6,068 nt of DNA. Source: Nitriliruptoraceae bacterium (GTDB lineage: Bacteria; Actinomycetota; Nitriliruptoria; Nitriliruptorales; Nitriliruptoraceae). The stretch is taken from contig SLDB01000051.1 of assembly GCA_007125475.1 (NCBI GenBank), positions 1 through 6,068 of the forward strand, given 5' to 3'. This document shows, one piece after another, positions 1 through 5,874 of this stretch. Under the pieces are notes generated by a model, which worked only from the letters and a program-made list of their open reading frames with translations, did not search any database and had not been told where the DNA came from. The translations under genes and the position numbers were made by a program. The first letter of the stretch is position 1, and each line of letters begins with the position of its first letter.

Positions 1-238
1 GACCGTTCACGATCTGCTGGACCGTGCCGTCACCGCCGACGGCGACCACGAACCCGCGCCCGTCGACGGCGGCCCGTGCGGCGAGCTCCTCGGTGCCGAC
101 GGCGTCGTCGCCGACGGCGACGTCCGGCTCGACGCCCCGTTCGCGGAACGCGGCCATCAGCCGATCGAGGACGGGGGAACCCCGCACCCCCGCCGACGGG
201 TTCGCGATCACCAGTGGGACACCGAACGGCAACTCCAT
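1..238 (-). CDS. Diacylglycerol kinase family (DAGK catalytic domain) lipid kinase, N-terminal part
   Basis: This is the first 79 codons of a protein that continues past the left edge of the window. It begins MELPFGVPLVIANPSAG, which matches the opening beta strand and NPxxG turn of the DAGK catalytic fold. Residues 66-79 read AVGGDGTVQQIVNG, the nucleotide-binding GGDGT signature followed by the usual V-NG. Family members (DgkB, YegS, and the mannosyl-diacylglycerol or sphingosine kinase relatives) phosphorylate a lipid hydroxyl with ATP at the inner face of the membrane. The lipid substrate cannot be told from this fragment. The ATG shares one base with the upstream helicase stop (TGATG), and a GGAGG lies four bases before it inside the helicase gene, so translational coupling is likely. 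The family assignment is secure; substrate and full length are unknown. Confidence 0.88.
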   Translation of the reverse strand, partial: MELPFGVPLVIANPSAGVRGSPVLDRLMAAFRERGVEPDVAVGDDAVGTEELAARAAVDGRGFVVAVGGDGTVQQIVNG

Positions 239-2976
239 CACGCCTCCACGATCCCTCGTCGCAACGCGTCCACCGCCGCGTGGGCCTCGGCGGCGACGGA
301 CGGACCCCCGGCGGCGCGCAACTGCCCGGCGAGGTCGGCGACGTTCTTGATGTTGCGGACGAAATCCCCACCGGTGATGTCGAGATCCCCGAGCGCCTCG
401 TCGAGGTCGGCACCCGCGGCCCAGCGGTACGCCGGGGCCACGAACCCGGCGTCGAGCTCACGCAGCGTGCGGCGCAGACCGGCGCGGCGTTCCTCGGCGC
501 GCAGCTCCTCGGCGAGGTCGTCGACGGCCTCGAGCGCGTCAGCGAGCTCGACGGTGGGTACGACCACGTGCTCGGAGGGATCCCCACCACGGGGCTCGTA
601 GAGGAAGAACGCGACGATCCCGGCGATCTCGGCGTGGTCGAGGTCGTCCAACAGGCCGCGGCGCAGGGCCTCGGCGACGAGGAGGTCGACCTCGGAGTAG
701 ATCCGGGCCAGCCGCAGCCCCTCGTCGGTCGGCCCGTAGGCGTCGTCGAGGTACCCCAGCGTCGTCAGCACGTCCAGGATGCGGTGCAGATGACGGACCA
801 ACGAGCCGGTCGCCCGACGGATCTCGCCACGCAGTCCCTCGGCGGTGGCGTCGACGTCGTCGGCGCGGAACTGCCAGCGTTCGTGGTCGGCCCGGTCGGG
901 GCACTCGTGACAGGGGTGCTCGCGCAGGGCCCTGCGCAGCTCCTCGATCTTCAGCCGGGCCTGCTCCGCGTCGGCCGGGTCGACCTCGACGGGGGCCTCG
1001 CCCCGTTCCGGTGGGTCGAGCCCGCGCAGCACCGTGGCGATCTCCCGGCGGTACTCCTTCTGCCGGGGGTTGCCCCGGGGAGGCAGACGGACCCGTTCGA
1101 CCGCCTCGGGGGGACGGTCGAGCTCCCGGGGGCCGATGCGGGTGAGCTGACGGTCGTCGGTGACGACCTGGGCCAACGGTGTGCCCTTCCGGGTGACGTG
1201 GACCCCCACGACGGCGACCAGGCCCCGGCGGCCGGTCCATGGCAGATGCAGGACGTCGCCGGGCTCCAACGAGGCGATCCCGGCGCGCACGGCGGCCTCG
1301 GCGGCGTGGCGGCGGCGCTTCGACTCGGACTTCTCGAGCTCGGAGAGGTCACGCCGGAGCTGCCAGTACTGAGACCACTCCCCCAACTCGCACGTCAGGT
1401 GACGGCCGTATCCGGCCCTCGCCTCGTCGAGCTCGGCGAGGTGCTCGGCCTTGCGGGTCACCGACTCGTCGGCCTCGAACTGCGCGAACGAGGCCCCCAG
1501 CAGCGCCTCGGCCTGGGTGAGGTCGTGACGACGGAGCAGGTTCACCGCCATGTTGTACGACGGCTCGAACGAGCTGCGCAGCGGGTAGGTGCGGGTCCCC
1601 ACCAGCCCGGCGACGGTGGAGAAGTCCAGGTCGCGCTGGTAGAGGACGACCGCGTGGCCCACCCGGTCGATGCCGCGGCGACCGGCCCGACCGGTGAGCT
1701 GGGTGTACTCCCCCGGGGTGAGCAGGACGTGCGACTCGCCGTTCCACTTCTCCAGGCGCTCGATCACGACCGTGCGCGCAGGCATGTTGATCCCCAGTGC
1801 CAGGGTCTCCGTGGCGACGACGACCTTGAGCAGGCCGCGTTGGAACAGCAGCTCGACGCACTCCTTGAACGCCGGGACCATCCCGGCGTGGTGGGCGGCG
1901 ACACCGTCCAAGAGCCCGGCACGGAACCGTTCGTACCCCAGGACTGCGAGGTCGGCGGCGGGGAGCTCACCGAGGAGGGTGTCGACCAGCGCGGCGATCT
2001 CGGTGCGCTCGGCGGCGGACGTCAGACGCACCCCGGCGCGTTGCAACTGTTCGACGGCGTCTTCGCACCCCTTGCGGGAGAACACGAACAGGATCGCGGG
2101 CAACCACCGCCGCTGGGCCAGGGCGTCGACGACGTCGGCCCGGTCCGGCCAGCGCAGCCGTACCGACGGCGCCTGCCTGCGGCCCTTGTTCGAGACCCGG
2201 TTGCGCTGGCGGGCGCGGCGCTCGAGCATCACCACGTCCGGGTTGGGGACCCCGCCGAGTGCCTGCGACGCCCGGTCGCGGTGCTCCCGGCTGGCCCCCT
2301 TCTTGTTCCCGGCCCGGAAGGTGTCGTAGATGGTGTTGTTCACGAAGTAGTGATGGCGCAACGGCACGGGGCGACGTTCCTCGATCACCACCTCGCAGCC
2401 GTCGCGGACCTGGTCCAGCCACCGTCCGAAGTCCTCGGCGTTGCTCACCGTCGCCGACAGCGCGGCGAGTTGCACCGACGCCGGGACCTGGACGATCACC
2501 TCCTCCCACACCGCGCCGCGCGAACGGTCGGCGAGGTAATGGACCTCGTCGAGGACGACGTGACGCAACCCCATCAGGGTGCGGGAGGACTCGTAGATCA
2601 TGTTGCGCAGCACCTCGGTGGTCATCACCACCAGCGGTGCCTCGCCGTTCACCGACCGGTCCCCGGTGAGCAGGCCGACCTGCGCGTCGCCGTACCGCTC
2701 GACCAGATCACGGTACTTCTGGTTGGACAGCGCCTTGATCGGCGTGGTGTAGAACGCCTTGCCCCCGGTGGTGACCGCGTCGTGGCAGGCGAACTCGCCG
2801 ACGACGGTCTTCCCCGCACCGGTCGGTGCCGCGACCAGCACGCTGTGACCGTCGGCCAGCGCCCGCATCGCCGTGACCTGGAAGGGATCGGGCACGAACC
2901 CCAGCGTCGCCGCGAACGCATCGATCCGCGGATCGCCGGTGGCGACCGCGGATGCGATTTCGATGTCGTCGTTCAC
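238..2976 (-). CDS. helY: Ski2/Mtr4-like DEAD/DEAH-box superfamily 2 helicase (HelY type), 912 aa
   Basis: ATP-dependent nucleic-acid helicase of the Ski2-like SF2 group, related to mycobacterial HelY and to eukaryotic Mtr4/Ski2. Those eukaryotic relatives unwind RNA for degradation; the bacterial role is poorly defined. All motifs are present (numbering from the GTG at 2976): Q-type FVPDPFQ 27-33, Walker A APTGAGKT 50-57, Ia TTPIKALSNQKYRD 77-90, DEVH box 143-146, SAT 174-176, IV ILFVFSRKGCE 295-305, V VVVATETLALGINMP 385-399, VI QLTGRAGRRGID 426-437. A basic, variable stretch lies around 222-280. The C-terminus (about 745-905) resembles the DSHCT domain, including ARIYSEVDLLVAEALRRGLL. A CHECPDRADH motif at 689-698 could bind metal. 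The reading frame extends upstream to a GTG at 3009, but that extra part lies in a 10-bp repeat whose unit is not a multiple of three and has no ribosome site. The GTG at 2976 has GAGG four bases upstream, so I chose it. The following lipid kinase gene overlaps the stop. Confidence 0.93.
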   Translation of the reverse strand: MNDDIEIASAVATGDPRIDAFAATLGFVPDPFQVTAMRALADGHSVLVAAPTGAGKTVVGEFACHDAVTTGGKAFYTTPIKALSNQKYRDLVERYGDAQVGLLTGDRSVNGEAPLVVMTTEVLRNMIYESSRTLMGLRHVVLDEVHYLADRSRGAVWEEVIVQVPASVQLAALSATVSNAEDFGRWLDQVRDGCEVVIEERRPVPLRHHYFVNNTIYDTFRAGNKKGASREHRDRASQALGGVPNPDVVMLERRARQRNRVSNKGRRQAPSVRLRWPDRADVVDALAQRRWLPAILFVFSRKGCEDAVEQLQRAGVRLTSAAERTEIAALVDTLLGELPAADLAVLGYERFRAGLLDGVAAHHAGMVPAFKECVELLFQRGLLKVVVATETLALGINMPARTVVIERLEKWNGESHVLLTPGEYTQLTGRAGRRGIDRVGHAVVLYQRDLDFSTVAGLVGTRTYPLRSSFEPSYNMAVNLLRRHDLTQAEALLGASFAQFEADESVTRKAEHLAELDEARAGYGRHLTCELGEWSQYWQLRRDLSELEKSESKRRRHAAEAAVRAGIASLEPGDVLHLPWTGRRGLVAVVGVHVTRKGTPLAQVVTDDRQLTRIGPRELDRPPEAVERVRLPPRGNPRQKEYRREIATVLRGLDPPERGEAPVEVDPADAEQARLKIEELRRALREHPCHECPDRADHERWQFRADDVDATAEGLRGEIRRATGSLVRHLHRILDVLTTLGYLDDAYGPTDEGLRLARIYSEVDLLVAEALRRGLLDDLDHAEIAGIVAFFLYEPRGGDPSEHVVVPTVELADALEAVDDLAEELRAEERRAGLRRTLRELDAGFVAPAYRWAAGADLDEALGDLDITGGDFVRNIKNVADLAGQLRAAGGPSVAAEAHAAVDALRRGIVEA
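243..247 (-). promoter_or_regulatory. Ribosome binding site of the lipid kinase gene
   Basis: The minus strand reads GGAGG four bases before the ATG at 238-236. It lies within the last codons of the helicase gene, which fixes the lipid kinase start and supports re-initiation by ribosomes finishing the helicase. Confidence 0.65.
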
Positions 2977-2980
2977 GTCG

Positions 2981-3030
2981 CCTCGGCAGGGCTCGGCAGG
3001 GTTCGGCACGGCTTGGCACGGCTTGGCGGT
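2981..3030. repeat. Degenerate 10-bp tandem repeat, five units, upstream of the helicase start
   Basis: Five consecutive 10-base units on the plus strand read cctcggcagg, gctcggcagg, gttcggcacg, gcttggcacg and gcttggcggt. They share the core ctcGGCa/ttGGCa. The period is not a multiple of three and the block ends five bases before the GTG chosen for the helicase, so it is best read as 5' untranslated DNA. The unit nearest the gene supplies the GAGG that would act as its ribosome binding site. The function of the repeat is unknown. Confidence 0.8.
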
Positions 3031-3067
3031 GGCGGAGGCCGGTCACGACCCGGCTCCACGTCGGGGC

Positions 3068-3073
3068 AGGCTA
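3068..3073 (-). promoter_or_regulatory. Possible -10 element for the helicase-lipid kinase pair
   Basis: The minus strand reads TAGCCT, fitting the TAnnnT pattern of actinobacterial housekeeping -10 elements. It would give a leader of about 85 bases before the GTG at 2976. No convincing -35 box is seen 16-19 bases upstream. It is in the largest gap between the tat genes and the helicase, where a promoter would be expected. Weak evidence only. Confidence 0.25.
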
Positions 3074-3145
3074 CGTGGTGGTGGACGGGGCGGCGTACCA
3101 CGCCCGCTGTGGCGTCCGCCGGGCCCCGCCGGACCCCCACGCGCC

Positions 3146-3166
3146 CCGGGACGGTGCCGATCCCGG
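3146..3166 (-). terminator. GC-rich hairpin after the 214-aa membrane protein gene, possible terminator
   Basis: A perfect 6-bp stem (CCGGGA / TCCCGG) with a 9-base loop starts about ten bases after the stop codon at 3176. A second, shorter stem (gtccg / cggac, 3114-3134) follows. There is no T-rich tail, so this would be a tail-less terminator of the sort proposed for high-GC bacteria, or simply structure produced by GC content. Confidence 0.35.
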
Positions 3167-3175
3167 CGGCCCCGT

Positions 3176-3820
3176 TCAGTCCGGGTGGGCTTCCAGGAAG
3201 CCGCGCAGCGGTGGCAGCGGTGCCAGATCGGTGCGGCGACCGTCGAGGTCGGCGGTCGAGGCCCGGGCCGACTGCATCAACTGCTCGGAGCGGTTCCGCA
3301 GCCGGCCGACCTCGGTGACCAGGTCGTAGCGTGCCGCGTCGTCCTCCACCTCGGCGGCGTAGGCCAGGACCTCCACGGCGTCGCGGGAGAACGTCACGGC
3401 GGTGAGGAACTGGCGTTGCACCGGGCGTGCCAGGTCCGGCAGGTCGGCCCCCGCGATGCGCAGGATCGCCGCGTCGTAGGCATCCAGCCACGCCTCGGTG
3501 TCACGGTCGACGAGTCGCGGGTCGTCCTCGCCACGCAGGGCGACCAGGGCGTCGCTCACCGGCGCACGGTTCTCGCCCCCGGCGGTCCAGATCCCGTCGG
3601 CGTCGAGGGCGACCGGCAGCACGTTCGCCTCGATCGCGGCGCGGGCCTCGGGTCCCGGGTCGGCGGCGAACATCCGGCCGGTGAAGATCCCCACGCCGAG
3701 CGCGACGACGGCGATCATGCCGAGAACCCCCCAGCGTTGGCGCCGGGCGGTGACGACGACGGTGACGAACCACGCCGTCAGCCGTGTCCGCAGCGTCGCC
3801 TCGGGCTCCTCCTCGGTCAC
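3176..3820 (-). CDS. Uncharacterised single-pass membrane protein coupled to tatC, 214 aa
   Basis: I do not recognise the family. The protein has a short acidic then basic N-terminus (residues 1-30, with TARRQR at 24-29), one hydrophobic membrane segment at about 31-49 (GVLGMIAVVALGVGIFTG), then about 165 residues without obvious catalytic motifs or cysteines. The positive charges before the membrane segment predict the N-terminus inside and the C-terminal part outside. The C-terminal part is rich in Ala, Asp, Arg and Leu and looks largely helical (for example 100-195). The start is a GTG at 3820-3818 that overlaps the tatC TGA in a GTGA arrangement, so the two are probably translated together. 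The frame is open further upstream (to 4288), but only as an antiphase shadow of tatC. A link to Tat export or envelope quality control is only suggested by this position. Confidence 0.8.
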   Translation of the reverse strand: MTEEEPEATLRTRLTAWFVTVVVTARRQRWGVLGMIAVVALGVGIFTGRMFAADPGPEARAAIEANVLPVALDADGIWTAGGENRAPVSDALVALRGEDDPRLVDRDTEAWLDAYDAAILRIAGADLPDLARPVQRQFLTAVTFSRDAVEVLAYAAEVEDDAARYDLVTEVGRLRNRSEQLMQSARASTADLDGRRTDLAPLPPLRGFLEAHPD

Positions 3821-4596
3821 CGGCGCCGCCCCCGTCGGGTGCGTCGACGGTCGAGGTACCACGCCACCCCGATGGAGAGCTCGTAGAACAGCCACATCGG
3901 CCCGGCGACCAGGAGGAGGGTGACCGCGTCGGTGGTCGGGGTGATGATCGCCGAGGCGGCCATCATCGCCACCACCGAGTAGGGCCGGGCGCGGCGGAGC
4001 CCGTTGGCGGTGACGACGCCGGTGAACGCCAGGCTGATCAGCACCAGCGGGAGCTCGAACACCAGACCGAACGCGACGCACATCGCCAGGAAGAACTTCA
4101 GGTACTCCGAAGCGGAGAGCATCGGCTCGACCAGTGGCCCTCCGAGGCCGAGGAGGATCGCCAGGGCCCGGGGGATCACCAGGTAGGCGAACAGGATCCC
4201 GAACCCGAACATCACCTGGCTCAGGACCACGAACGGCAGCGCGAACGAACGCTCCCGCCTGGTCAACCCGGGGGTGATGAAGCGCCACAACTGCGTGAAC
4301 ATCACCGGCCCGGCGATGAACAACCCGATCACCAGCGCGGTGCGGATCCGGACGCTGAACGGCTCCAGCGGTCGCAGCGCGACCAGGGTGCAGCGCTCCT
4401 GGGTCCGCATCCCCTCCGGCAGGTCGCAGTACGGGGCGATGAGGATGTCGAGGACGTACGGGAACAGCAGGTAGCCCACGACCGTGCCGACCGCCAGCGC
4501 CACCACGGCCTTGAACAACCGGGTCCGAAGCTCCCGAAGATGTTCGAGTAGCGTCATCTCCCCCGCGGCGCGGGGCGGTCGGGCAGCATCATCCAC
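3817..4596 (-). CDS. tatC: Sec-independent protein translocase subunit TatC
   Basis: TatC is the multi-spanning receptor of the twin-arginine translocation pathway, which exports folded proteins across the cytoplasmic membrane. It recognises the twin-arginine signal and recruits TatA. The sequence has six hydrophobic segments at about 29-46, 87-100, 120-141, 168-191, 205-219 and 226-246, with a very basic C-terminus (RRRTRRGRRR, 250-259). Family hallmarks are visible: EHLRELR 18-24 near the N-terminus; TQLWRFITPGLTRRERS 101-117, whose Glu115 matches the signal-binding Glu of the first cytoplasmic loop in E. coli (E103); and FGLVFELPLVL 176-186 with the conserved membrane Glu181. The start is uncertain. 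GTG at 4596 follows the tatA stop by ten bases but has no ribosome site; ATG at 4557 would give 246 aa, with a G-rich run abutting it. Longer starts would overlap tatA by tens of bases. Confidence 0.95.
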   Translation of the reverse strand: MDDAARPPRAAGEMTLLEHLRELRTRLFKAVVALAVGTVVGYLLFPYVLDILIAPYCDLPEGMRTQERCTLVALRPLEPFSVRIRTALVIGLFIAGPVMFTQLWRFITPGLTRRERSFALPFVVLSQVMFGFGILFAYLVIPRALAILLGLGGPLVEPMLSASEYLKFFLAMCVAFGLVFELPLVLISLAFTGVVTANGLRRARPYSVVAMMAASAIITPTTDAVTLLLVAGPMWLFYELSIGVAWYLDRRRTRRGRRR

Positions 4597-4606
4597 GGAG
4601 GCCGCG

Positions 4607-4894
4607 TCAGTGCTCCGTGCCGGGCCTACGCAGGGATTCCGGGTCGTCTCCGCCCTCAGCGGCGCCCTCGTCACCGGACGAGCGGCCGTCGGAGCCCGCC
4701 TCGTCGGTTGCGCTCCCCGACGCGTCGGTGTCCTCGTCGTCCTCGTCGTCCTCGAGGGCTTCGCGTGAGGCGCGACGGAACTCCTTCATCGAGGTCCCGA
4801 CCGAGCTCGCCAGCCCCGGGAGCTTCTTCGCCCCGAAGAACAGCAGCACGATGAAGAGGATGATGACCCACTCAGGTCCACCGGGCAGGGTCAT
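4607..4894 (-). CDS. tatA: Sec-independent protein translocase subunit TatA
   Basis: TatA oligomerises in the cytoplasmic membrane at the TatC-bound substrate and enables passage of folded twin-arginine proteins. The 95-residue protein has the standard layout: a short periplasmic N-terminus with MTLPGGPEW, one membrane helix at about 9-20 (VIILFIVLLFF), the FGAKKLPGLASSVG hinge and start of the amphipathic helix at 20-33, and that helix continuing to about 46. The remainder (47-95) is strongly acidic and low in complexity, with a DDEDDED run encoded by an imperfect 9-base repeat at 4731-4754. The FGAKKLP hinge and the adjacent tatC favour TatA over TatB, although the Glu at position 8 is also a TatB-like feature. 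The ATG at 4894 has only a weak GGATGG-like site upstream. tatC follows after about ten bases. Confidence 0.93.
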   Translation of the reverse strand: MTLPGGPEWVIILFIVLLFFGAKKLPGLASSVGTSMKEFRRASREALEDDEDDEDTDASGSATDEAGSDGRSSGDEGAAEGGDDPESLRRPGTEH

Positions 4895-4930
4895 GTCGAA
4901 GCCATCCGTGGTCGCGTCAGGTCACCGTCG

Positions 4931-4936
4931 AGTGTA
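4931..4936 (-). promoter_or_regulatory. Possible -10 element in front of tatA
   Basis: The minus strand reads TACACT 37 bases before the tatA ATG, in the 69-base gap after the small membrane protein gene. It fits TAnnnT and would give a leader of about 30 bases. No good -35 match is seen, so tatA may instead be read through from upstream. Confidence 0.35.
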
Positions 4937-4963
4937 GCGGTGGGGTGCCGACCCGAGGCGGGC

Positions 4964-5212
4964 CTACCGACGCCGGGCGTGGCGGGATTCCTCCAGGCGC
5001 TCGAGCGCCGCGGCGACCCGCTCGGCCTCCCGACGTGTCACCGCCTGGTGCTCGGCGAGCTCGGCGAGGACCGGTTCGGTGCGTGCCAGCGTCGCGGACG
5101 CCTGGGCGTAGGCGCGGCGGGCACGCTGGACGACGACCACGACCACCGCCACGAGGAGGAAGATGGTCGCCGCCACCCCGACGACGAGGGTGACCAGCGC
5201 CGGTGTCGCCAT
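4964..5212 (-). CDS. Uncharacterised small single-pass membrane protein with charged helical tail, 82 aa
   Basis: The protein begins MATPALVTL and has one long hydrophobic segment at about 5-28 that includes a run of six valines. The tail (29-82) is helical in character and rich in Arg, Glu and Ala (for example TEPVLAELAEH 45-55 and EAERVAAALERLEES 62-76), with spacing that could form a coiled coil. The basic residues RARR directly after the membrane helix predict a cytoplasmic tail. The layout recalls DUF948-like or other small scaffold proteins, but I cannot assign a family. The ATG is well supported by a GGAGG five bases upstream; the longer open frame to 5413 has arginine-rich, non-protein-like composition and was discarded. 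tatA follows after 69 bases, so co-transcription is possible. Confidence that the gene is real is good, but its function is unknown. Confidence 0.78.
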   Translation of the reverse strand: MATPALVTLVVGVAATIFLLVAVVVVVVQRARRAYAQASATLARTEPVLAELAEHQAVTRREAERVAAALERLEESRHARRR

Positions 5213-5217
5213 GCGGT

Positions 5218-5222
5218 CCTCC
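5218..5222 (-). promoter_or_regulatory. Ribosome binding site of the 82-aa membrane protein gene
   Basis: GGAGG on the minus strand lies five bases before the ATG at 5212. It is the strongest ribosome site among the small genes here and fixes the start within a much longer open frame. Confidence 0.8.
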
Positions 5223-5274
5223 ACCGAGGGTCGGTGCCATCGATGCCGTCGGCGCGATGCCGTGCAACGCCGCC

Positions 5275-5280
5275 AGCCTA
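5275..5280 (-). promoter_or_regulatory. Possible -10 element for the 82-aa membrane protein gene (and tatAC)
   Basis: The minus strand reads TAGGCT (context gcggTAGGCTggcgg), a TAnnnT match in a 160-base gap and about 60 bases before the ATG at 5212. No clear -35 hexamer is seen. A hairpin ends the preceding gene upstream of it, which makes a fresh promoter here reasonable. Confidence 0.4.
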
Positions 5281-5353
5281 CCGCGGCCCTCGGGCGCGCC
5301 GGCGGGAACCACACGGCGACCCTGGCGCAGCTGCGCGACTGCCCTCCGCGCGG

Positions 5354-5369
5354 CGGCCGGTGACGGCCG
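5354..5369 (-). terminator. Hairpin right after the zinc-ribbon gene, possible terminator
   Basis: A perfect CGGCCG - 4-base loop - CGGCCG stem begins three bases after the stop codon at 5373. It lacks a T-tract. Its position immediately after a gene end and before a candidate promoter supports a terminator role, but the high GC content makes chance stems common. Confidence 0.45.
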
Positions 5370-5372
5370 GTG

Positions 5373-5738
5373 TCACCGGACCCGGCTGACGAGCTCCTCG
5401 AACCACGCCTCACCCTGCAGCGCGACGTGGAAGTCCAGCAGGTCGTCGAACGTCAACCGGGGACCCTGCGAGGGGAGTTCGGGGTGTGCCGGCGCGATGC
5501 CCTCGACGACGTCTCCGACGTCGACACCGTCGATCTCGACACCACCGGCGGCGAGGAGCTGGGCGATCCGGGGGGTGGCCCGCTTGGCGATGACCGCGGC
5601 GCAGTCCGGGCAGACGAAACGGTAGCTGCTCGCGTCACCGACGAGGTGGTCGTCGTCGTGGTCGACGCGGAGCGTAACCTCGACCGGGTAGATCTCGACG
5701 TCGCCGCAGTCGGGGCAGGTGGCGCGGATGCGGGTCAT
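5373..5738 (-). CDS. Uncharacterised zinc-ribbon-like protein with two CxxC pairs, 121 aa
   Basis: The protein starts MTRIRATCPDCGDVEIYPVE and carries CPDC at 8-11 and CPDC at 43-46 (VCPDC), separated by a stretch holding DHDDDH (26-31). The two CxxC knuckles at this spacing are typical of a four-cysteine zinc ribbon. The C-terminal half (55-121) has no cysteine and includes LTFDDLLDFHVAL (95-107), which looks helical. I believe similar MTRIRATCPDCGD-type proteins occur as hypothetical genes in deep-branching actinobacteria, but I know no function for them. Roles in nucleic-acid or protein binding are conceivable from the ribbon only. The start is the ATG with AGGAG eight bases upstream; an in-frame upstream ATG at 5762 has no such site. 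It sits between the pafC-like gene and the small membrane gene, separated from both by gaps with hairpins. Confidence 0.85.
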   Translation of the reverse strand: MTRIRATCPDCGDVEIYPVEVTLRVDHDDDHLVGDASSYRFVCPDCAAVIAKRATPRIAQLLAAGGVEIDGVDVGDVVEGIAPAHPELPSQGPRLTFDDLLDFHVALQGEAWFEELVSRVR

Positions 5739-5746
5739 GGTTCCGT

Positions 5747-5751
5747 CTCCT
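5747..5751 (-). promoter_or_regulatory. Ribosome binding site of the zinc-ribbon gene
   Basis: AGGAG on the minus strand lies eight bases before the ATG at 5738. It selects this ATG over the in-frame ATG at 5762, which lies upstream of the site. Confidence 0.7.
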
Positions 5752-5785
5752 GGGTGGTGCACGGGGCGTTCGCCTCGCCACCCCT

Positions 5786-5814
5786 CCTATCGGCAACGAC
5801 ACCGCAGGACTGAA
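5786..5814 (-). promoter_or_regulatory. Possible promoter for the zinc-ribbon gene
   Basis: On the minus strand TTCAGT (5814-5809) is followed after 17 bases by GATAGG (5791-5786). Spacing is ideal but both hexamers match consensus poorly. A transcript starting here would have a leader of about 40 bases. It is the most promoter-like spot I see in the gap after the tandem repeat. Confidence 0.25.
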
Positions 5815-5874
5815 GGGCCCCTCGCAACGCCGACGACGGTGCGGGTGTCCGCGTGGCGGTCACGAGGGTTCTTC

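Noticed and set aside
2977..3009. Upstream GTG extension of the helicase (11 extra residues)
   Set aside because: The extension lies inside the 10-bp tandem repeat, whose period is not a multiple of three, and there is no ribosome binding site before 3009, whereas GAGG precedes the GTG at 2976.
76..3318. A 1080-codon open frame on the plus strand, opposite the helicase
   Set aside because: It runs antiphase to a gene with every Ski2-like helicase motif. Long antisense open frames are expected where GC-rich third positions remove stop codons. The translation is a low-information mix of Arg, Gly, Val and Leu with no family motif.
3784..4551. Plus-strand open frame with Glu/Gln/His-rich translation opposite tatC
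   Set aside because: It is the antisense of a clear tatC gene; its polar, histidine-rich composition is what the reverse strand of hydrophobic codons produces.
5213..5413. N-terminal extension of the 82-aa membrane protein to 149 aa
   Set aside because: The added part is arginine-rich and non-protein-like, crosses the end of the zinc-ribbon gene, and ignores the strong GGAGG before the ATG at 5212.
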